64,000 nucleotides of DNA, from NCBI GenBank assembly GCA_023398105.1, contig JAEWST010000157.1, forward strand, positions 5,899 to 69,898, given 5' to 3'. Origin of the DNA: Bacillota bacterium. GTDB lineage: Bacteria > Bacillota > Clostridia > Acetivibrionales > DSM-1351. Shown here in pieces: positions 56,576 through 64,000 of this stretch. A model generated the notes under the pieces. The model had not been told where the DNA came from. It ran no database searches and worked only from the letters and a program-made list of their open reading frames with translations. Each line of letters opens with the position of its first letter. Position 1 is the stretch's first letter. The position numbers were made by a program, and so were the translations under genes.

Positions 56576-56632
56576 TTATAACGCCTAGATTCAAAATGAA
56601 ATTTTTTGATTGTAGATAAATTTCATTACATC
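56576..56632. repeat. Truncated right end of the TIR repeat, inverted orientation
   Basis: It begins TTATAACGCCTAG and follows the terminal 57 bases of the full repeat (third hairpin block included), then diverges after ACATCA. It provides the stop codon (TAA, minus strand 56628-56626) and the last Met codons of apgM. Confidence 0.85.
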
Positions 56633-57831
56633 ATAAACAAATCCATTAGCTTGTAGCCCTCATCAATAAATACATTTGACTTCTTTGCCTCAAATTCATC
56701 ATAGCTTAAAGCAGCAGAATTAATTTCGTTTGTGCTGTCATATATGATGAATGGGATAGGCTCAGCCGTATGTGTACGCAAGCTTAGTGGTGTTGGATGA
56801 TCAGGAAGAACCATTATCCTGTATTCATCATATTTTTTCATTGCTTCTAAAATTGGTCCAACAACTTGAGAATCTATTAACTCAATAGACTTAACCTTAT
56901 TATCTATTTCATATCTGTGACCGCTTTCATCAGGGGCTTCAACATGTACATAAACAAAGTCTTTACCGCTGTCAATTGCTTCAATAGCAGCATTTGCTTT
57001 GCCAAGGAAATTGGTATGAACGTTTCCTGTAGCACCCTCAACATCAATAGATTCAAGTCCTGCACAAATACCTATACCCTTTAAAAGGTCAACAGCCGAT
57101 ATCATTGCACCAGTTTTATTATATTTCTCGGGAAAAGAAGCTAAAGCAGGCTTTTTACCTTCACCCCAAAGCCATATGGAATTGGCAGGTCTTAGTCCTT
57201 TTTCCTTTCTAGCAAGGTTTACTGGATGGTCTTTTAGAATATTATAGCTTTTTATCATCATATCAAGTAAAATGCCAGCTTCCTCTTTTGGTAAGTACTC
57301 TGTTATCTTTCTCTCTAAAATATCATGGGGAGGAGTACATCCAAGGTCTGTTTTTCCATTATTCCAAACCATGCAATGCCTGTAGCTTATTCCTGGATGA
57401 AAAGTTATAGCCTCGCTTTTTAGATAATTATTTACTGCTTCAATCAAGATTTTTGCCTCAGCAGTAGAAATTTCATCAGAGCTATAATCAATCATAGTTT
57501 TATCTGAATATTCCTCCTCAGCTTCAGAAAGATAAACCAGATTACATCTGAGAGCAACATCTGTTGGAGAAAGCTCAATACCCATGCTTACAGCTTCCAA
57601 CGGCGAACGTCCTGTATAATATACCTTTGGATTATAGCCCATAACAGAAAGATTTGCAGCATCACTTCCAGGAGCTATTCCATCGGGAATAGTTTTTACA
57701 AGACCTACAACCCCTTTTTGGGCAAGCATATCTATGTTTGGCTTCTTTGCATATTGAAGAGGAGTCTTATTGTCTAGCTCAGGTATAGGATAATCCGCCA
57801 TACCATCGCCTAAAATTACAATATATTTCAT
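56626..57831 (-). CDS. apgM: Cofactor-independent phosphoglycerate mutase, archaeal (ApgM) type
   Basis: 401 residues from ATG 57831 (AAAAGGA upstream); TTG 9 bases earlier is too close to the site. It interconverts 3- and 2-phosphoglycerate in glycolysis, using two metal ions of the alkaline-phosphatase fold. Motifs: YIVILGDGMADYPIPELDNK at the N-terminus (first metal Asp), GIAPGSDAANLSVMGYNPK (catalytic Ser of GSDAAN), and MVLPDHPTPLSLRTHTAEP near the C-terminus. The homoserine-kinase-like ApgM family fits its length. The end of the gene lies inside a truncated repeat, so its last residues (MM) come from that repeat. Confidence 0.93.
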   Translation of the reverse strand: MKYIVILGDGMADYPIPELDNKTPLQYAKKPNIDMLAQKGVVGLVKTIPDGIAPGSDAANLSVMGYNPKVYYTGRSPLEAVSMGIELSPTDVALRCNLVYLSEAEEEYSDKTMIDYSSDEISTAEAKILIEAVNNYLKSEAITFHPGISYRHCMVWNNGKTDLGCTPPHDILERKITEYLPKEEAGILLDMMIKSYNILKDHPVNLARKEKGLRPANSIWLWGEGKKPALASFPEKYNKTGAMISAVDLLKGIGICAGLESIDVEGATGNVHTNFLGKANAAIEAIDSGKDFVYVHVEAPDESGHRYEIDNKVKSIELIDSQVVGPILEAMKKYDEYRIMVLPDHPTPLSLRTHTAEPIPFIIYDSTNEINSAALSYDEFEAKKSNVFIDEGYKLMDLFMM

Positions 57832-57989
57832 AAAAATCAAATCCTTTTCGCTTAAAATTTAACAACCCAACTTCCATAAATAATTCACTGCCCTTAAATA
57901 AACAGTTTAATCAATTTTTCTATTGAGTCATTTACAATACAACATTACTCAAAAAATGTAACGCTGTATCGCAGTAGATATACTAATTA

Positions 57990-59702
57990 TTATCCCTTTA
58001 CAGCAACCTTTGCCCAAGTATCTTTTAAACCAACTGTACGATTGAATATGAGCTTGCTTTCATTTGAGGTTATATCTGCACAATAATAGCCCATTCTCAG
58101 GAACTGGAAGCGATCGCCAGGTTTTGCTGTAGCAAGACTTGGTTCTACCATACAATTATCCAGTATTTCTAAGGAATCGGGATTAATATTGGATCTAAAA
58201 TCTTTTCCCTCATCAACATCCTCAGGGTCGATTTTAGAAAACAAATGATCATATAGGCGAACCTCAGCTTTTAAAGCATGTTCAGCAGAAACCCAATGCA
58301 GTGTGCCCTTTACCTTTCTTCCATCAGGTGAATTTCCACCCTTTGATGCAGGGTCATAGGAGCATCTAAGCTCAATAATTTTTCCTGTTGCTTCATCTTT
58401 AATTACACGTTCACATTTAATAAAATAGGTATTTTTTAAACGTACTTCAGTTCCTGGTGCTAAACGGAAAAATTTCTTTGGAGGCTCTTCCATAAAGTCC
58501 TCCTGCTCAATGTAAATTTCTCTTGAGAAAGGTACTTTTCTAGTTCCCATTTCAGGACACTCAGGATTATTTTCCACATCAAACCACTCAACCTGACCTT
58601 CAGGGTAGTTTTCAATAACAACCTTAAGTGGATTTAATACAGCCATAACTCTTGGAGCATTAGCATTCAAATCTTCCCTTATGCAGTGTTCAAGCAAAGC
58701 AAAATCAACCATGCTATTATTTTTTGCAACACCAATTTTCTCGCAGAAGGTTCTAATTGAAGCAGGAGTGTAACCACGTCTTCTCAAACCTGATATTGTA
58801 GGCATTCTTGGGTCATCCCAACCGCTTACATACTTTTCGTTAACCAGTTGTAAGAGCTTACGTTTACTCATTTGAGTATAAGCAAGGTTCAGCCTCGCAA
58901 ACTCTATCTGCCTTGGCTTTGCAGGCAAATCAACATTTTCTTTTACCCAGTCATATAAAGGTCTGTGGTCTTCAAATTCTAATGAGCACAGTGAGTGGGT
59001 AATACCTTCAATAACGTCCTCAATTGGATGAGCATAATCATACATTGGATAAAGACACCATTTATCACCAGTTCTATGGTGGTGTGCTCTTGCAATTCTA
59101 TATATAACAGGGTCTCTCATATTAATATTTGGAGAGGACATATCTATTTTTGCTCTTAAAACCTTTGACCCATCGGCAAATTCACCATTTCTCATTTTTT
59201 CAAACAAGTCAAGATTTTCCTCTACAGACCTGTCTCTATAAGGGCTATTTTTACCAGGTGAGGTCAAAGTTCCTCTATATTCTCTCATTTCTTCAGCATT
59301 CAAGTCACATACAAATGCTATGCCTTTTTTAATTAGCTTTACTGCACATTCGTACATGGTTTCAAAGTAATCTGATGCATAAAAGAGATTATCCCAATTA
59401 AAGCCAAGCCATTTTACATCTTCCTGTATTGATTCAACATACTCCACATCTTCCTTACTTGGGTTTGTGTCATCAAAACGGAGATTGCATTTTCCACCAT
59501 ATTTTAAGGCAGTGCCAAAGTCTATACAGATTGCTTTGGCATGACCGATATGCAGATATCCATTTGGCTCAGGCGGAAATCTCGTGTGTATTTCATTATT
59601 TGGAACTCTGCCAGCTTCTAAATCCTCGTCAATTAAATCATAAATGAAATTAGAGGATACATATTCTTCGTTAGAAATATCGTTCTTTGTTTCTTCAGAC
59701 AT
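57990..59702 (-). CDS. glnS: Glutaminyl-tRNA synthetase
   Basis: 570 residues from ATG 59702, with AGGAGTG 8-14 bases upstream, inside the end of gltX. Class I synthetase charging tRNA-Gln with glutamine: FPPEPNGYLHIGHAKAICID near residue 43 (HIGH) and QMSKRKLLQLVNEKYVSGWD near 278 (KMSKS equivalent), with the two beta-barrel anticodon-binding domains behind. Many Firmicutes lack GlnRS and make Gln-tRNA by GatCAB; here both may exist. The gap to gltX is only 12 bases, so the two genes are one transcript under the T-box. Confidence 0.96.
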   Translation of the reverse strand: MSEETKNDISNEEYVSSNFIYDLIDEDLEAGRVPNNEIHTRFPPEPNGYLHIGHAKAICIDFGTALKYGGKCNLRFDDTNPSKEDVEYVESIQEDVKWLGFNWDNLFYASDYFETMYECAVKLIKKGIAFVCDLNAEEMREYRGTLTSPGKNSPYRDRSVEENLDLFEKMRNGEFADGSKVLRAKIDMSSPNINMRDPVIYRIARAHHHRTGDKWCLYPMYDYAHPIEDVIEGITHSLCSLEFEDHRPLYDWVKENVDLPAKPRQIEFARLNLAYTQMSKRKLLQLVNEKYVSGWDDPRMPTISGLRRRGYTPASIRTFCEKIGVAKNNSMVDFALLEHCIREDLNANAPRVMAVLNPLKVVIENYPEGQVEWFDVENNPECPEMGTRKVPFSREIYIEQEDFMEEPPKKFFRLAPGTEVRLKNTYFIKCERVIKDEATGKIIELRCSYDPASKGGNSPDGRKVKGTLHWVSAEHALKAEVRLYDHLFSKIDPEDVDEGKDFRSNINPDSLEILDNCMVEPSLATAKPGDRFQFLRMGYYCADITSNESKLIFNRTVGLKDTWAKVAVKG

Positions 59703-59714
59703 TCTTATACACTC

Positions 59715-61175
59715 CTATTCTATAGCACTTTTAAGTTTTTCAATACCTATTTTCATTCGCTTAAGAGTTTCTTCTTTTCCTAAAATATCAGCTATTTCAA
59801 TAGCTCCGCCAGGTGTTACAGCTTTACCAGATATAGCAGTTCTAACAGGCCAAAGCATCAAGCTATTTTTAATACCTAATGCCTCAATATGTGAAAATAA
59901 AGCTGAGTGTATAGCTTCTTCATTCCACTCACTAACTGCTTCTAAAACAGGGTATGCAGAGTTTAAGCTCTCCAGTGAGTTTTCTAATGTAGTTTTGCTT
60001 TTTTTATGAACATACATATTTATATCATAATCAGGCAATTCATTGATAAAATCAATAGTTTCAGGGATTGCTGTCAACACTTCTGTTCTTACCTGCAGCA
60101 ATTTACTAATCTTAAGGGTATCAATATTTTTGTTTGTTAACGTCTTTTCATAGAAAGGCTTTGCTAGCTTGTCAAACTCCTCGACAGGCATTTTTCTAAT
60201 GTATTCGCCATTCATCCAAGTGAGCTTGTTAATATCAAAAATTGCAGGAGCCTTGCTGATACCCGATATATCAAAAACCTCTTCTAACTCTTTAAGTGAG
60301 TATATTTCTTGATTTGTACTTGGACTCCAGCCAAGCAGAACAACATAGTTAACTATAGCTTCTACTAAATAGCCCATTGAAACCAAATCTTCAAAAGAAG
60401 GATCACCAGCTCTTTTGCTTAGCTTTTGACCTGATGCTTTAAGGATTAATGGAACATGAACATATGTTGGAATATCCCATCCGAAAGCCTTATACAAAAG
60501 ATTGTATTTAGGGGTAGAGGAGAGGTATTCATTTCCTCTTACTACATGAGTTATAGCCATCTGATGGTCATCTATAACATTTGCAAAATTGTATGTTGGC
60601 AAGCCATCGGTCTTAATAAGAATCTGATCATCAAGCTCAGCGTTTTCAACTGTAATAGTGCCATAAACAGCATCTTCAAAGCTTGTAGAACCAGTGTCAG
60701 GCATTTTTTGCCTAATAATATAAGGCTCGTTATTAGCTAATTTTTGTGCTATTTCTTCTTTAGAGAGCTTTAAGCAATGACGGTCATATCTATGACCATG
60801 ACCTGCTGCATCCTGCTCCTCTTTTAATTGTGCTAATCGCTCTTTAGTACAGAAGCAGTAGTATGCACCGCCTAGCTCAACAAGTTGTTTTGCATAGTCA
60901 AGGTACATGCCTTTTCTTTCGCTCTGAATATATGGTCCATAATCTCCGCCAACATCAGGACCTTCATCGTGAACAATTCCTGCAAGCTTTAGAGTTTTGT
61001 AAATAACATCAACAGCACCTTCAACATAACGCTCCTGATCAGTATCCTCAATTCTTAAAATAAATTTTCCATTATCCTTTTTAGCAATTAAATATTCATA
61101 TAATGCAGTTCTTAAATTTCCGATATGCATATATCCTGTTGGACTTGGTGCATATCTTGTTCTTGTAGTTTGCAT
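59715..61175 (-). CDS. gltX: Glutamyl-tRNA synthetase
   Basis: 486 residues from ATG 61175 (AAGGGAGA upstream); the frame opens 8 codons earlier over that site. Charges tRNA-Glu, and in organisms without GlnRS also tRNA-Gln. RTRYAPSPTGYMHIGNLRTA holds the HIGH-type motif (HIGN), KLSKRAGDPSFEDLV near residue 250 the KLSKR motif; the C-terminal helical anticodon-binding part ends the protein. The T-box leader of the same strand lies just upstream. If this enzyme coexists with GlnRS it should be discriminating, which could be tested by the residue that reads tRNA base 36. Confidence 0.96.
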   Translation of the reverse strand: MQTTRTRYAPSPTGYMHIGNLRTALYEYLIAKKDNGKFILRIEDTDQERYVEGAVDVIYKTLKLAGIVHDEGPDVGGDYGPYIQSERKGMYLDYAKQLVELGGAYYCFCTKERLAQLKEEQDAAGHGHRYDRHCLKLSKEEIAQKLANNEPYIIRQKMPDTGSTSFEDAVYGTITVENAELDDQILIKTDGLPTYNFANVIDDHQMAITHVVRGNEYLSSTPKYNLLYKAFGWDIPTYVHVPLILKASGQKLSKRAGDPSFEDLVSMGYLVEAIVNYVVLLGWSPSTNQEIYSLKELEEVFDISGISKAPAIFDINKLTWMNGEYIRKMPVEEFDKLAKPFYEKTLTNKNIDTLKISKLLQVRTEVLTAIPETIDFINELPDYDINMYVHKKSKTTLENSLESLNSAYPVLEAVSEWNEEAIHSALFSHIEALGIKNSLMLWPVRTAISGKAVTPGGAIEIADILGKEETLKRMKIGIEKLKSAIE

Positions 61176-61220
61176 GTAATATAATCTCCCTTCAAACAAA
61201 TAAATAAGTTAAAAAAATAT

Positions 61221-61500
61221 AAAAACCCTCCGTCCATATGCAGGACGAAAGGTTAATCTTCCGCGGTACCACCGTGCTTGGCAAAGCCCTCTTTTCTCTG
61301 TAACGGGAGTTCCCGTCAAGCTTACTTCAGATTAGAACAATATATGCAGTCAATGAACACATTACAAGAAGCAGTATATTAAAATACTATCCTTGATATT
61401 GAATAAATCTGTTTCTTCAGCCCGAAGCTCAGATACCTGTTTCCATCAGTGCTCATGCCGACTTCACACCACCGTCGGCTCTCTGATTGTCAAATATGAC
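61221..61500 (-). promoter_or_regulatory. T-box leader (riboswitch) of gltX-glnS
   Basis: Minus strand. The T-box core ACGGTGGTACCGCGG lies at 61275-61261 (plus-strand CCGCGGTACCACCGT). Stem I begins with AGAGAGCC (about 61484-61477). Candidate Glu codons GAG and GAA occur in CTGAGCTTCGGGCTGAAG near the 3' side of stem I. The terminator (CGTCC/GGACG with flanking CCT/AGG pairs, then TTTTT) is at about 61251-61221 and competes with the antiterminator that uncharged tRNA stabilises. So starvation for the cognate amino acid should raise both synthetases. Confidence 0.9.
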
Positions 61501-61521
61501 ATTATGAACTAAAAGATGTAC

Positions 61522-61550
61522 TTATTATCGTCGTTGCTAATAAATATCAA
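61522..61550 (-). promoter_or_regulatory. Promoter of the gltX-glnS T-box transcript
   Basis: On the minus strand TTGATA (61550-61545) and TAATAA (61527-61522) are 17 bases apart; GATAAT, overlapping the latter, is an alternative -10. Transcription would start about 25 bases before the T-box stem I. Confidence 0.55.
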
Positions 61551-61764
61551 TTTGTTTTATTATATTATTTAATTCAAATGGCTGTCAAGGCTGGATATAA
61601 TGAATTAGTAAAATATACTATAAATAGTGTTCTATTCAGCCTATTAGATTAGCTTACTCTATGAGTGTTCAAATTTATCACCACATTTACCATCTATAGG
61701 TTCATTTGTTAGGAACTGATGTAAAACAAGAAATAATATATATCAACTATAAACTGCTTAAATA

Positions 61765-61995
61765 GTACTCTCGTGCAATATATATCTATAGCTCGCTCCC
61801 GAAATTTACGCTGAAATAATGGCGGTGAAGAACAAGCACTTCCGCCGACCGTATAACACTCGACATCCTGTCTTGACGTTATACTCACAGCTACCTCCTG
61901 TAGCTGTGTCGGCTACAATACTTGTTCTTTACCTATTATTTCTAGCATCAATTTCTTACCGAGCTTCGCAATTATATATATATTACACTTGCGTA
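61765..61995. repeat. Long imperfect palindromic element with higher GC
   Basis: Two arms of about 80 bases are inverted copies with gaps: left CGAAATTTACGCTGAAATAA and GGTGAAGAACAAG (about 61799-61836), right CTTGTTCTTTACC and TTATTTCTAGCATCAATTTC (about 61920-61955). Between them lie a TATAAC/GTTATA pair and a perfect 9-bp stem CACAGCTAC/GTAGCTGTG (about 61888-61910). A 75-codon frame (61819-62046) crosses it but has no site or recognisable content. It looks like a mobile-element or structured-RNA remnant. Other parts of 61551-62237 show no gene. Confidence 0.65.
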
Positions 61996-62237
61996 CTATT
62001 TCTTGCAATAAGACATCGGTATACAGAAAATGCTGTTTTGCAGTAGCCCCTTCAAATTACGGATAGATACTTAACAAAGTTAAGATTGCTACAGATATTT
62101 ATTAAAGATTTCTATAAATTTATATATATGGGTATATTTTGTGATAAAATATAAAATCATAGGAAGAAATTTTATTATGGCAAGACTACAATTATACATG
62201 ATAAAAGTATTATTCATTTGCCAAGGAGGGAGAAACA

Positions 62238-63479
62238 ATGCAAATTTTAATTTTAGGTAATGGTTTTGATCTCGCAAGTGGTTTGCCTACATCATATTAT
62301 GATTTTTTGTCGTGGAGATTTGAACAAATTAAAAAGAAAAATAATGGCATTGATATAATTATAAAAAGATATATCGACTACATAGAGAGAAAACCAAGTA
62401 AGCAAAATATATTGGGAAATGTAAATGACGATCCTTTGGAGATGGTTGGGATATATACTATAGAAAAGTGGATAACATATAGAGACATTCATTCGGAAAT
62501 AAAAAAAATAATAGATAGTGCTAGAGAAAATAGTATAAATTTTTTTGATTTATATTTTTATATAAATAAAGGGAAAAACAATTGGTACGACGTAGAAAGT
62601 CAAATAAAACAAATAGTTAAACGTATAAATGAATATATTGATGGACCAGATGATAAAGCAAGTGATATTATTATGATACAATTAGGACAAAGAGTTTTTA
62701 AAATGAGTTCCTATATTTCGAAAGAAGAAATACATAGTTTGTTTTTAATAATGTTCATGGAATCGTGTAAGCTAGAGTGTGACTGGAATCCATATGAGAT
62801 ATTAATGAAAGAATTAAGAAAATTTGAGGAACAATTTAAAATATATATCAAAGAAATAAGTGAAAACGTATTTAAATCACCAAGTTATAGAAAAGTATAT
62901 ATTGATAATTATAAAAAACTTATTGAGAATCGAGAAACTACACATATTCTCAATTTTAATTATACAAGTATTTTGAAAAATTTAGATCAATTCGCTCAGA
63001 GGCCTAAAGAATTAAATGTTCATGGTAAATGCGACAAAATTACGATATTTGGTATTGATCAGGAAGCGTGTGATATAAGTACAGATGAATTTATATTTTC
63101 AAAAACATATAGGAAAATATCAGAAAATACAGATTCTATGATTCTTCCGTATAAAGTGGATAGAGACAAAGAATGTCAAAAATTAATATTTTATGGACAT
63201 TCTTTGTCTGAGGCAGATTATTCTTATTTTCAAAGTCTGTTTGATTTATATGATATTTATAATCAAGCATTTTTGACTTTCAAATATTCAGTATATAAAA
63301 AAGAAAAAGCTTATGAAATAAAAAAAGAAGTGTTTCATAGTATTACTAAATTAATAAAAAAATATGGTGATACAATGACGAATAAAGATCATGGTAAAAA
63401 TTTGTTGCATAAAATTTTACTGGAAGGTAGATTGAAGATAGAGGAGATAACACTCGAAGATATGCAATATGAAAAATAA
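62238..63479 (+). CDS. AbiH-family abortive infection protein
   Basis: 413 residues; CCAAGGAGGG precedes ATG 62238. The start ILILGNGFDLASGLPTSYYD, with GNGFD, is typical of AbiH (PF14253), as is the C-terminal pattern HILNFNYTSILKNLDQF, then VHGKC and LIFYGHSLSEADYSYF. AbiH was described as a lactococcal plasmid phage-exclusion protein; the fold with GNGFD and GHS motifs suggests a nucleotide- or NAD-binding hydrolase (SIR2-like), which is inference. No second gene partner is seen. Strong AT richness and its location next to repeats suggest a mobile accessory gene. Confidence 0.9.
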   Translation: MQILILGNGFDLASGLPTSYYDFLSWRFEQIKKKNNGIDIIIKRYIDYIERKPSKQNILGNVNDDPLEMVGIYTIEKWITYRDIHSEIKKIIDSARENSINFFDLYFYINKGKNNWYDVESQIKQIVKRINEYIDGPDDKASDIIMIQLGQRVFKMSSYISKEEIHSLFLIMFMESCKLECDWNPYEILMKELRKFEEQFKIYIKEISENVFKSPSYRKVYIDNYKKLIENRETTHILNFNYTSILKNLDQFAQRPKELNVHGKCDKITIFGIDQEACDISTDEFIFSKTYRKISENTDSMILPYKVDRDKECQKLIFYGHSLSEADYSYFQSLFDLYDIYNQAFLTFKYSVYKKEKAYEIKKEVFHSITKLIKKYGDTMTNKDHGKNLLHKILLEGRLKIEEITLEDMQYEK

Positions 63480-63653
63480 AACGACAGAATTTTTATTGTT
63501 AAACCAAAGCTTTCTGAAGGAGCATATTTTGCATATACCATTTATATTGGAACATTTATGCAAATAAATTTTATGGGAATGGATATGCAAATTGATGTGT
63601 GTAAATGCGATTTTTATGGAGGCTCACTTATATATGATAAATTCCTTAAAAAC

Positions 63654-63871
63654 TTATCTATATGAGTTGGTAGGTATGAAAACAAGAATGCAAAAAATTG
63701 TATCGTGGTTTCCAGAGGGTAATACTTCATTGTTATGAACATATATTTTGTAACCTAAAGGGGGAATAACCCACATTATGAGCCTTCCATCTTTGGTCGG
63801 TACAACGATATTTGAAACGTAAAAGGTAGCCTCACATGCTACTGTGTATTCCAATTCTGCCACGTGCAGAA
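63654..63871 (-). pseudogene. C-terminal remnant of a minus-strand gene cut by the TIR repeat
   Basis: An open frame of about 72 codons (starting LHVAELEYTVACEATFYVSN) with a protein-like composition (DGRLIMWVIPPLGYKIYVHN, ending FIPTNSYR) runs to the stop at 63654-63656. Its apparent start ATG at 63893 lies inside the repeat, so the real 5' part is probably beyond the repeat, off the right edge. Product unknown; it resembles an extracellular domain end. Confidence 0.45.
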
Positions 63872-63874
63872 AAA

Positions 63875-64000
63875 TTATAACGCCTAGATTCAAAATGAAA
63901 TTTTTCGATTGTAGAAAAATTTCATTACATCAGCGGCGTTTCATCGAGGCGGGAGATATTCTCACCGCCTGATAACCAAAGTGGTACCCGCCACTTATAG
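63875..64000. repeat. TIR repeat, inverted copy running off the window
   Basis: It begins TTATAACGCCTAG and continues in inverted order through all three hairpin blocks to CGCCACTTATAG at the window end, where about 31 bases of the repeat remain beyond the edge. Orientation is opposite to the copies at 1702, 20924 and 31797. Confidence 0.9.

Larger units (their letters stand above)
63480..64000. other. Right-end region with remnant frame and repeat
   Basis: After AbiH no clear plus-strand gene follows; a 35-codon frame at 63558-63665 has no site and is not called. Confidence 0.5.

Noticed and set aside
59129..59647. Plus-strand frames opposite glnS
   Set aside because: Antisense to conserved GlnRS sequence; no sites for translation.
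61819..62046. 75-codon plus-strand frame
   Set aside because: It spans both arms of the palindromic element and lacks a ribosome binding site, so it is a by-product of the repeat.

Overview
The window is AT-rich DNA with Gram-positive ribosome binding sites (GGAGG-type), a Glu-type T-box leader, serine recombinase, S-layer-homology protein, copper-amine-oxidase stalk domain and a (Re)-citrate-synthase-like protein. Together these point to an anaerobic Clostridia-type Firmicute; the species cannot be fixed from the sequence alone.

Layout. 1-6.4 kb: tail of a ribbon-helix-helix protein, a methyl-accepting chemotaxis protein (minus strand), then a (Re)-citrate synthase-like enzyme, aconitase and a GntR regulator, i.e. 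the first steps from acetyl-CoA and oxaloacetate towards glutamate. 6.7-12.5 kb: an accessory block with a dGTPase-like HD protein carrying a long unknown N-terminus, an unusual fusion of a nucleoside-deoxyribosyltransferase-like domain to a PEP-synthase-like ATP-grasp domain, and a RhuM-family protein. This is the best candidate for an undescribed system. 12.7-28.5 kb: mostly housekeeping genes: GH36 alpha-galactosidase, acetyltransferase, tRNA-Glu(CTC), RsmF-like and RsuA-like RNA modification enzymes, a methyltransferase, a CBM25-like protein, a polysaccharide deacetylase, the SAH hydrolase/MTA-SAH deaminase pair and 5-formyl-THF cyclo-ligase.

28.8-46.8 kb is a second accessory region: a DUF4157 polymorphic toxin with a probable immunity gene, a small gene cut by a repeat element, a large serine recombinase, a retropepsin-like protein, a zinc-ribbon/nuclease-fold membrane protein, a BtrH_N-discoidin fusion, a CPBP protein lacking both catalytic histidines, a GmrSD-like DUF262/DUF1524 protein, a DUF4011 helicase-nuclease and lipoproteins. 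47-56.5 kb encodes exported or surface proteins (lipoprotein, stalk-domain protein, SLH protein and two large PKD-type proteins). 56.6-61.5 kb (minus strand) holds apgM, glnS and gltX, with gltX-glnS behind a T-box. The right end holds a long palindromic element and an AbiH-family abortive-infection protein.

A TIR-bearing, hairpin-rich repeat of about 157 bp recurs five times (two full copies, two truncated, one running off the right edge). It interrupts one small ORF, supplies the stop codon of apgM and abuts a broken reading frame at the right end.

All product names come from reading the translated sequence and recognising family motifs; no database search was run.
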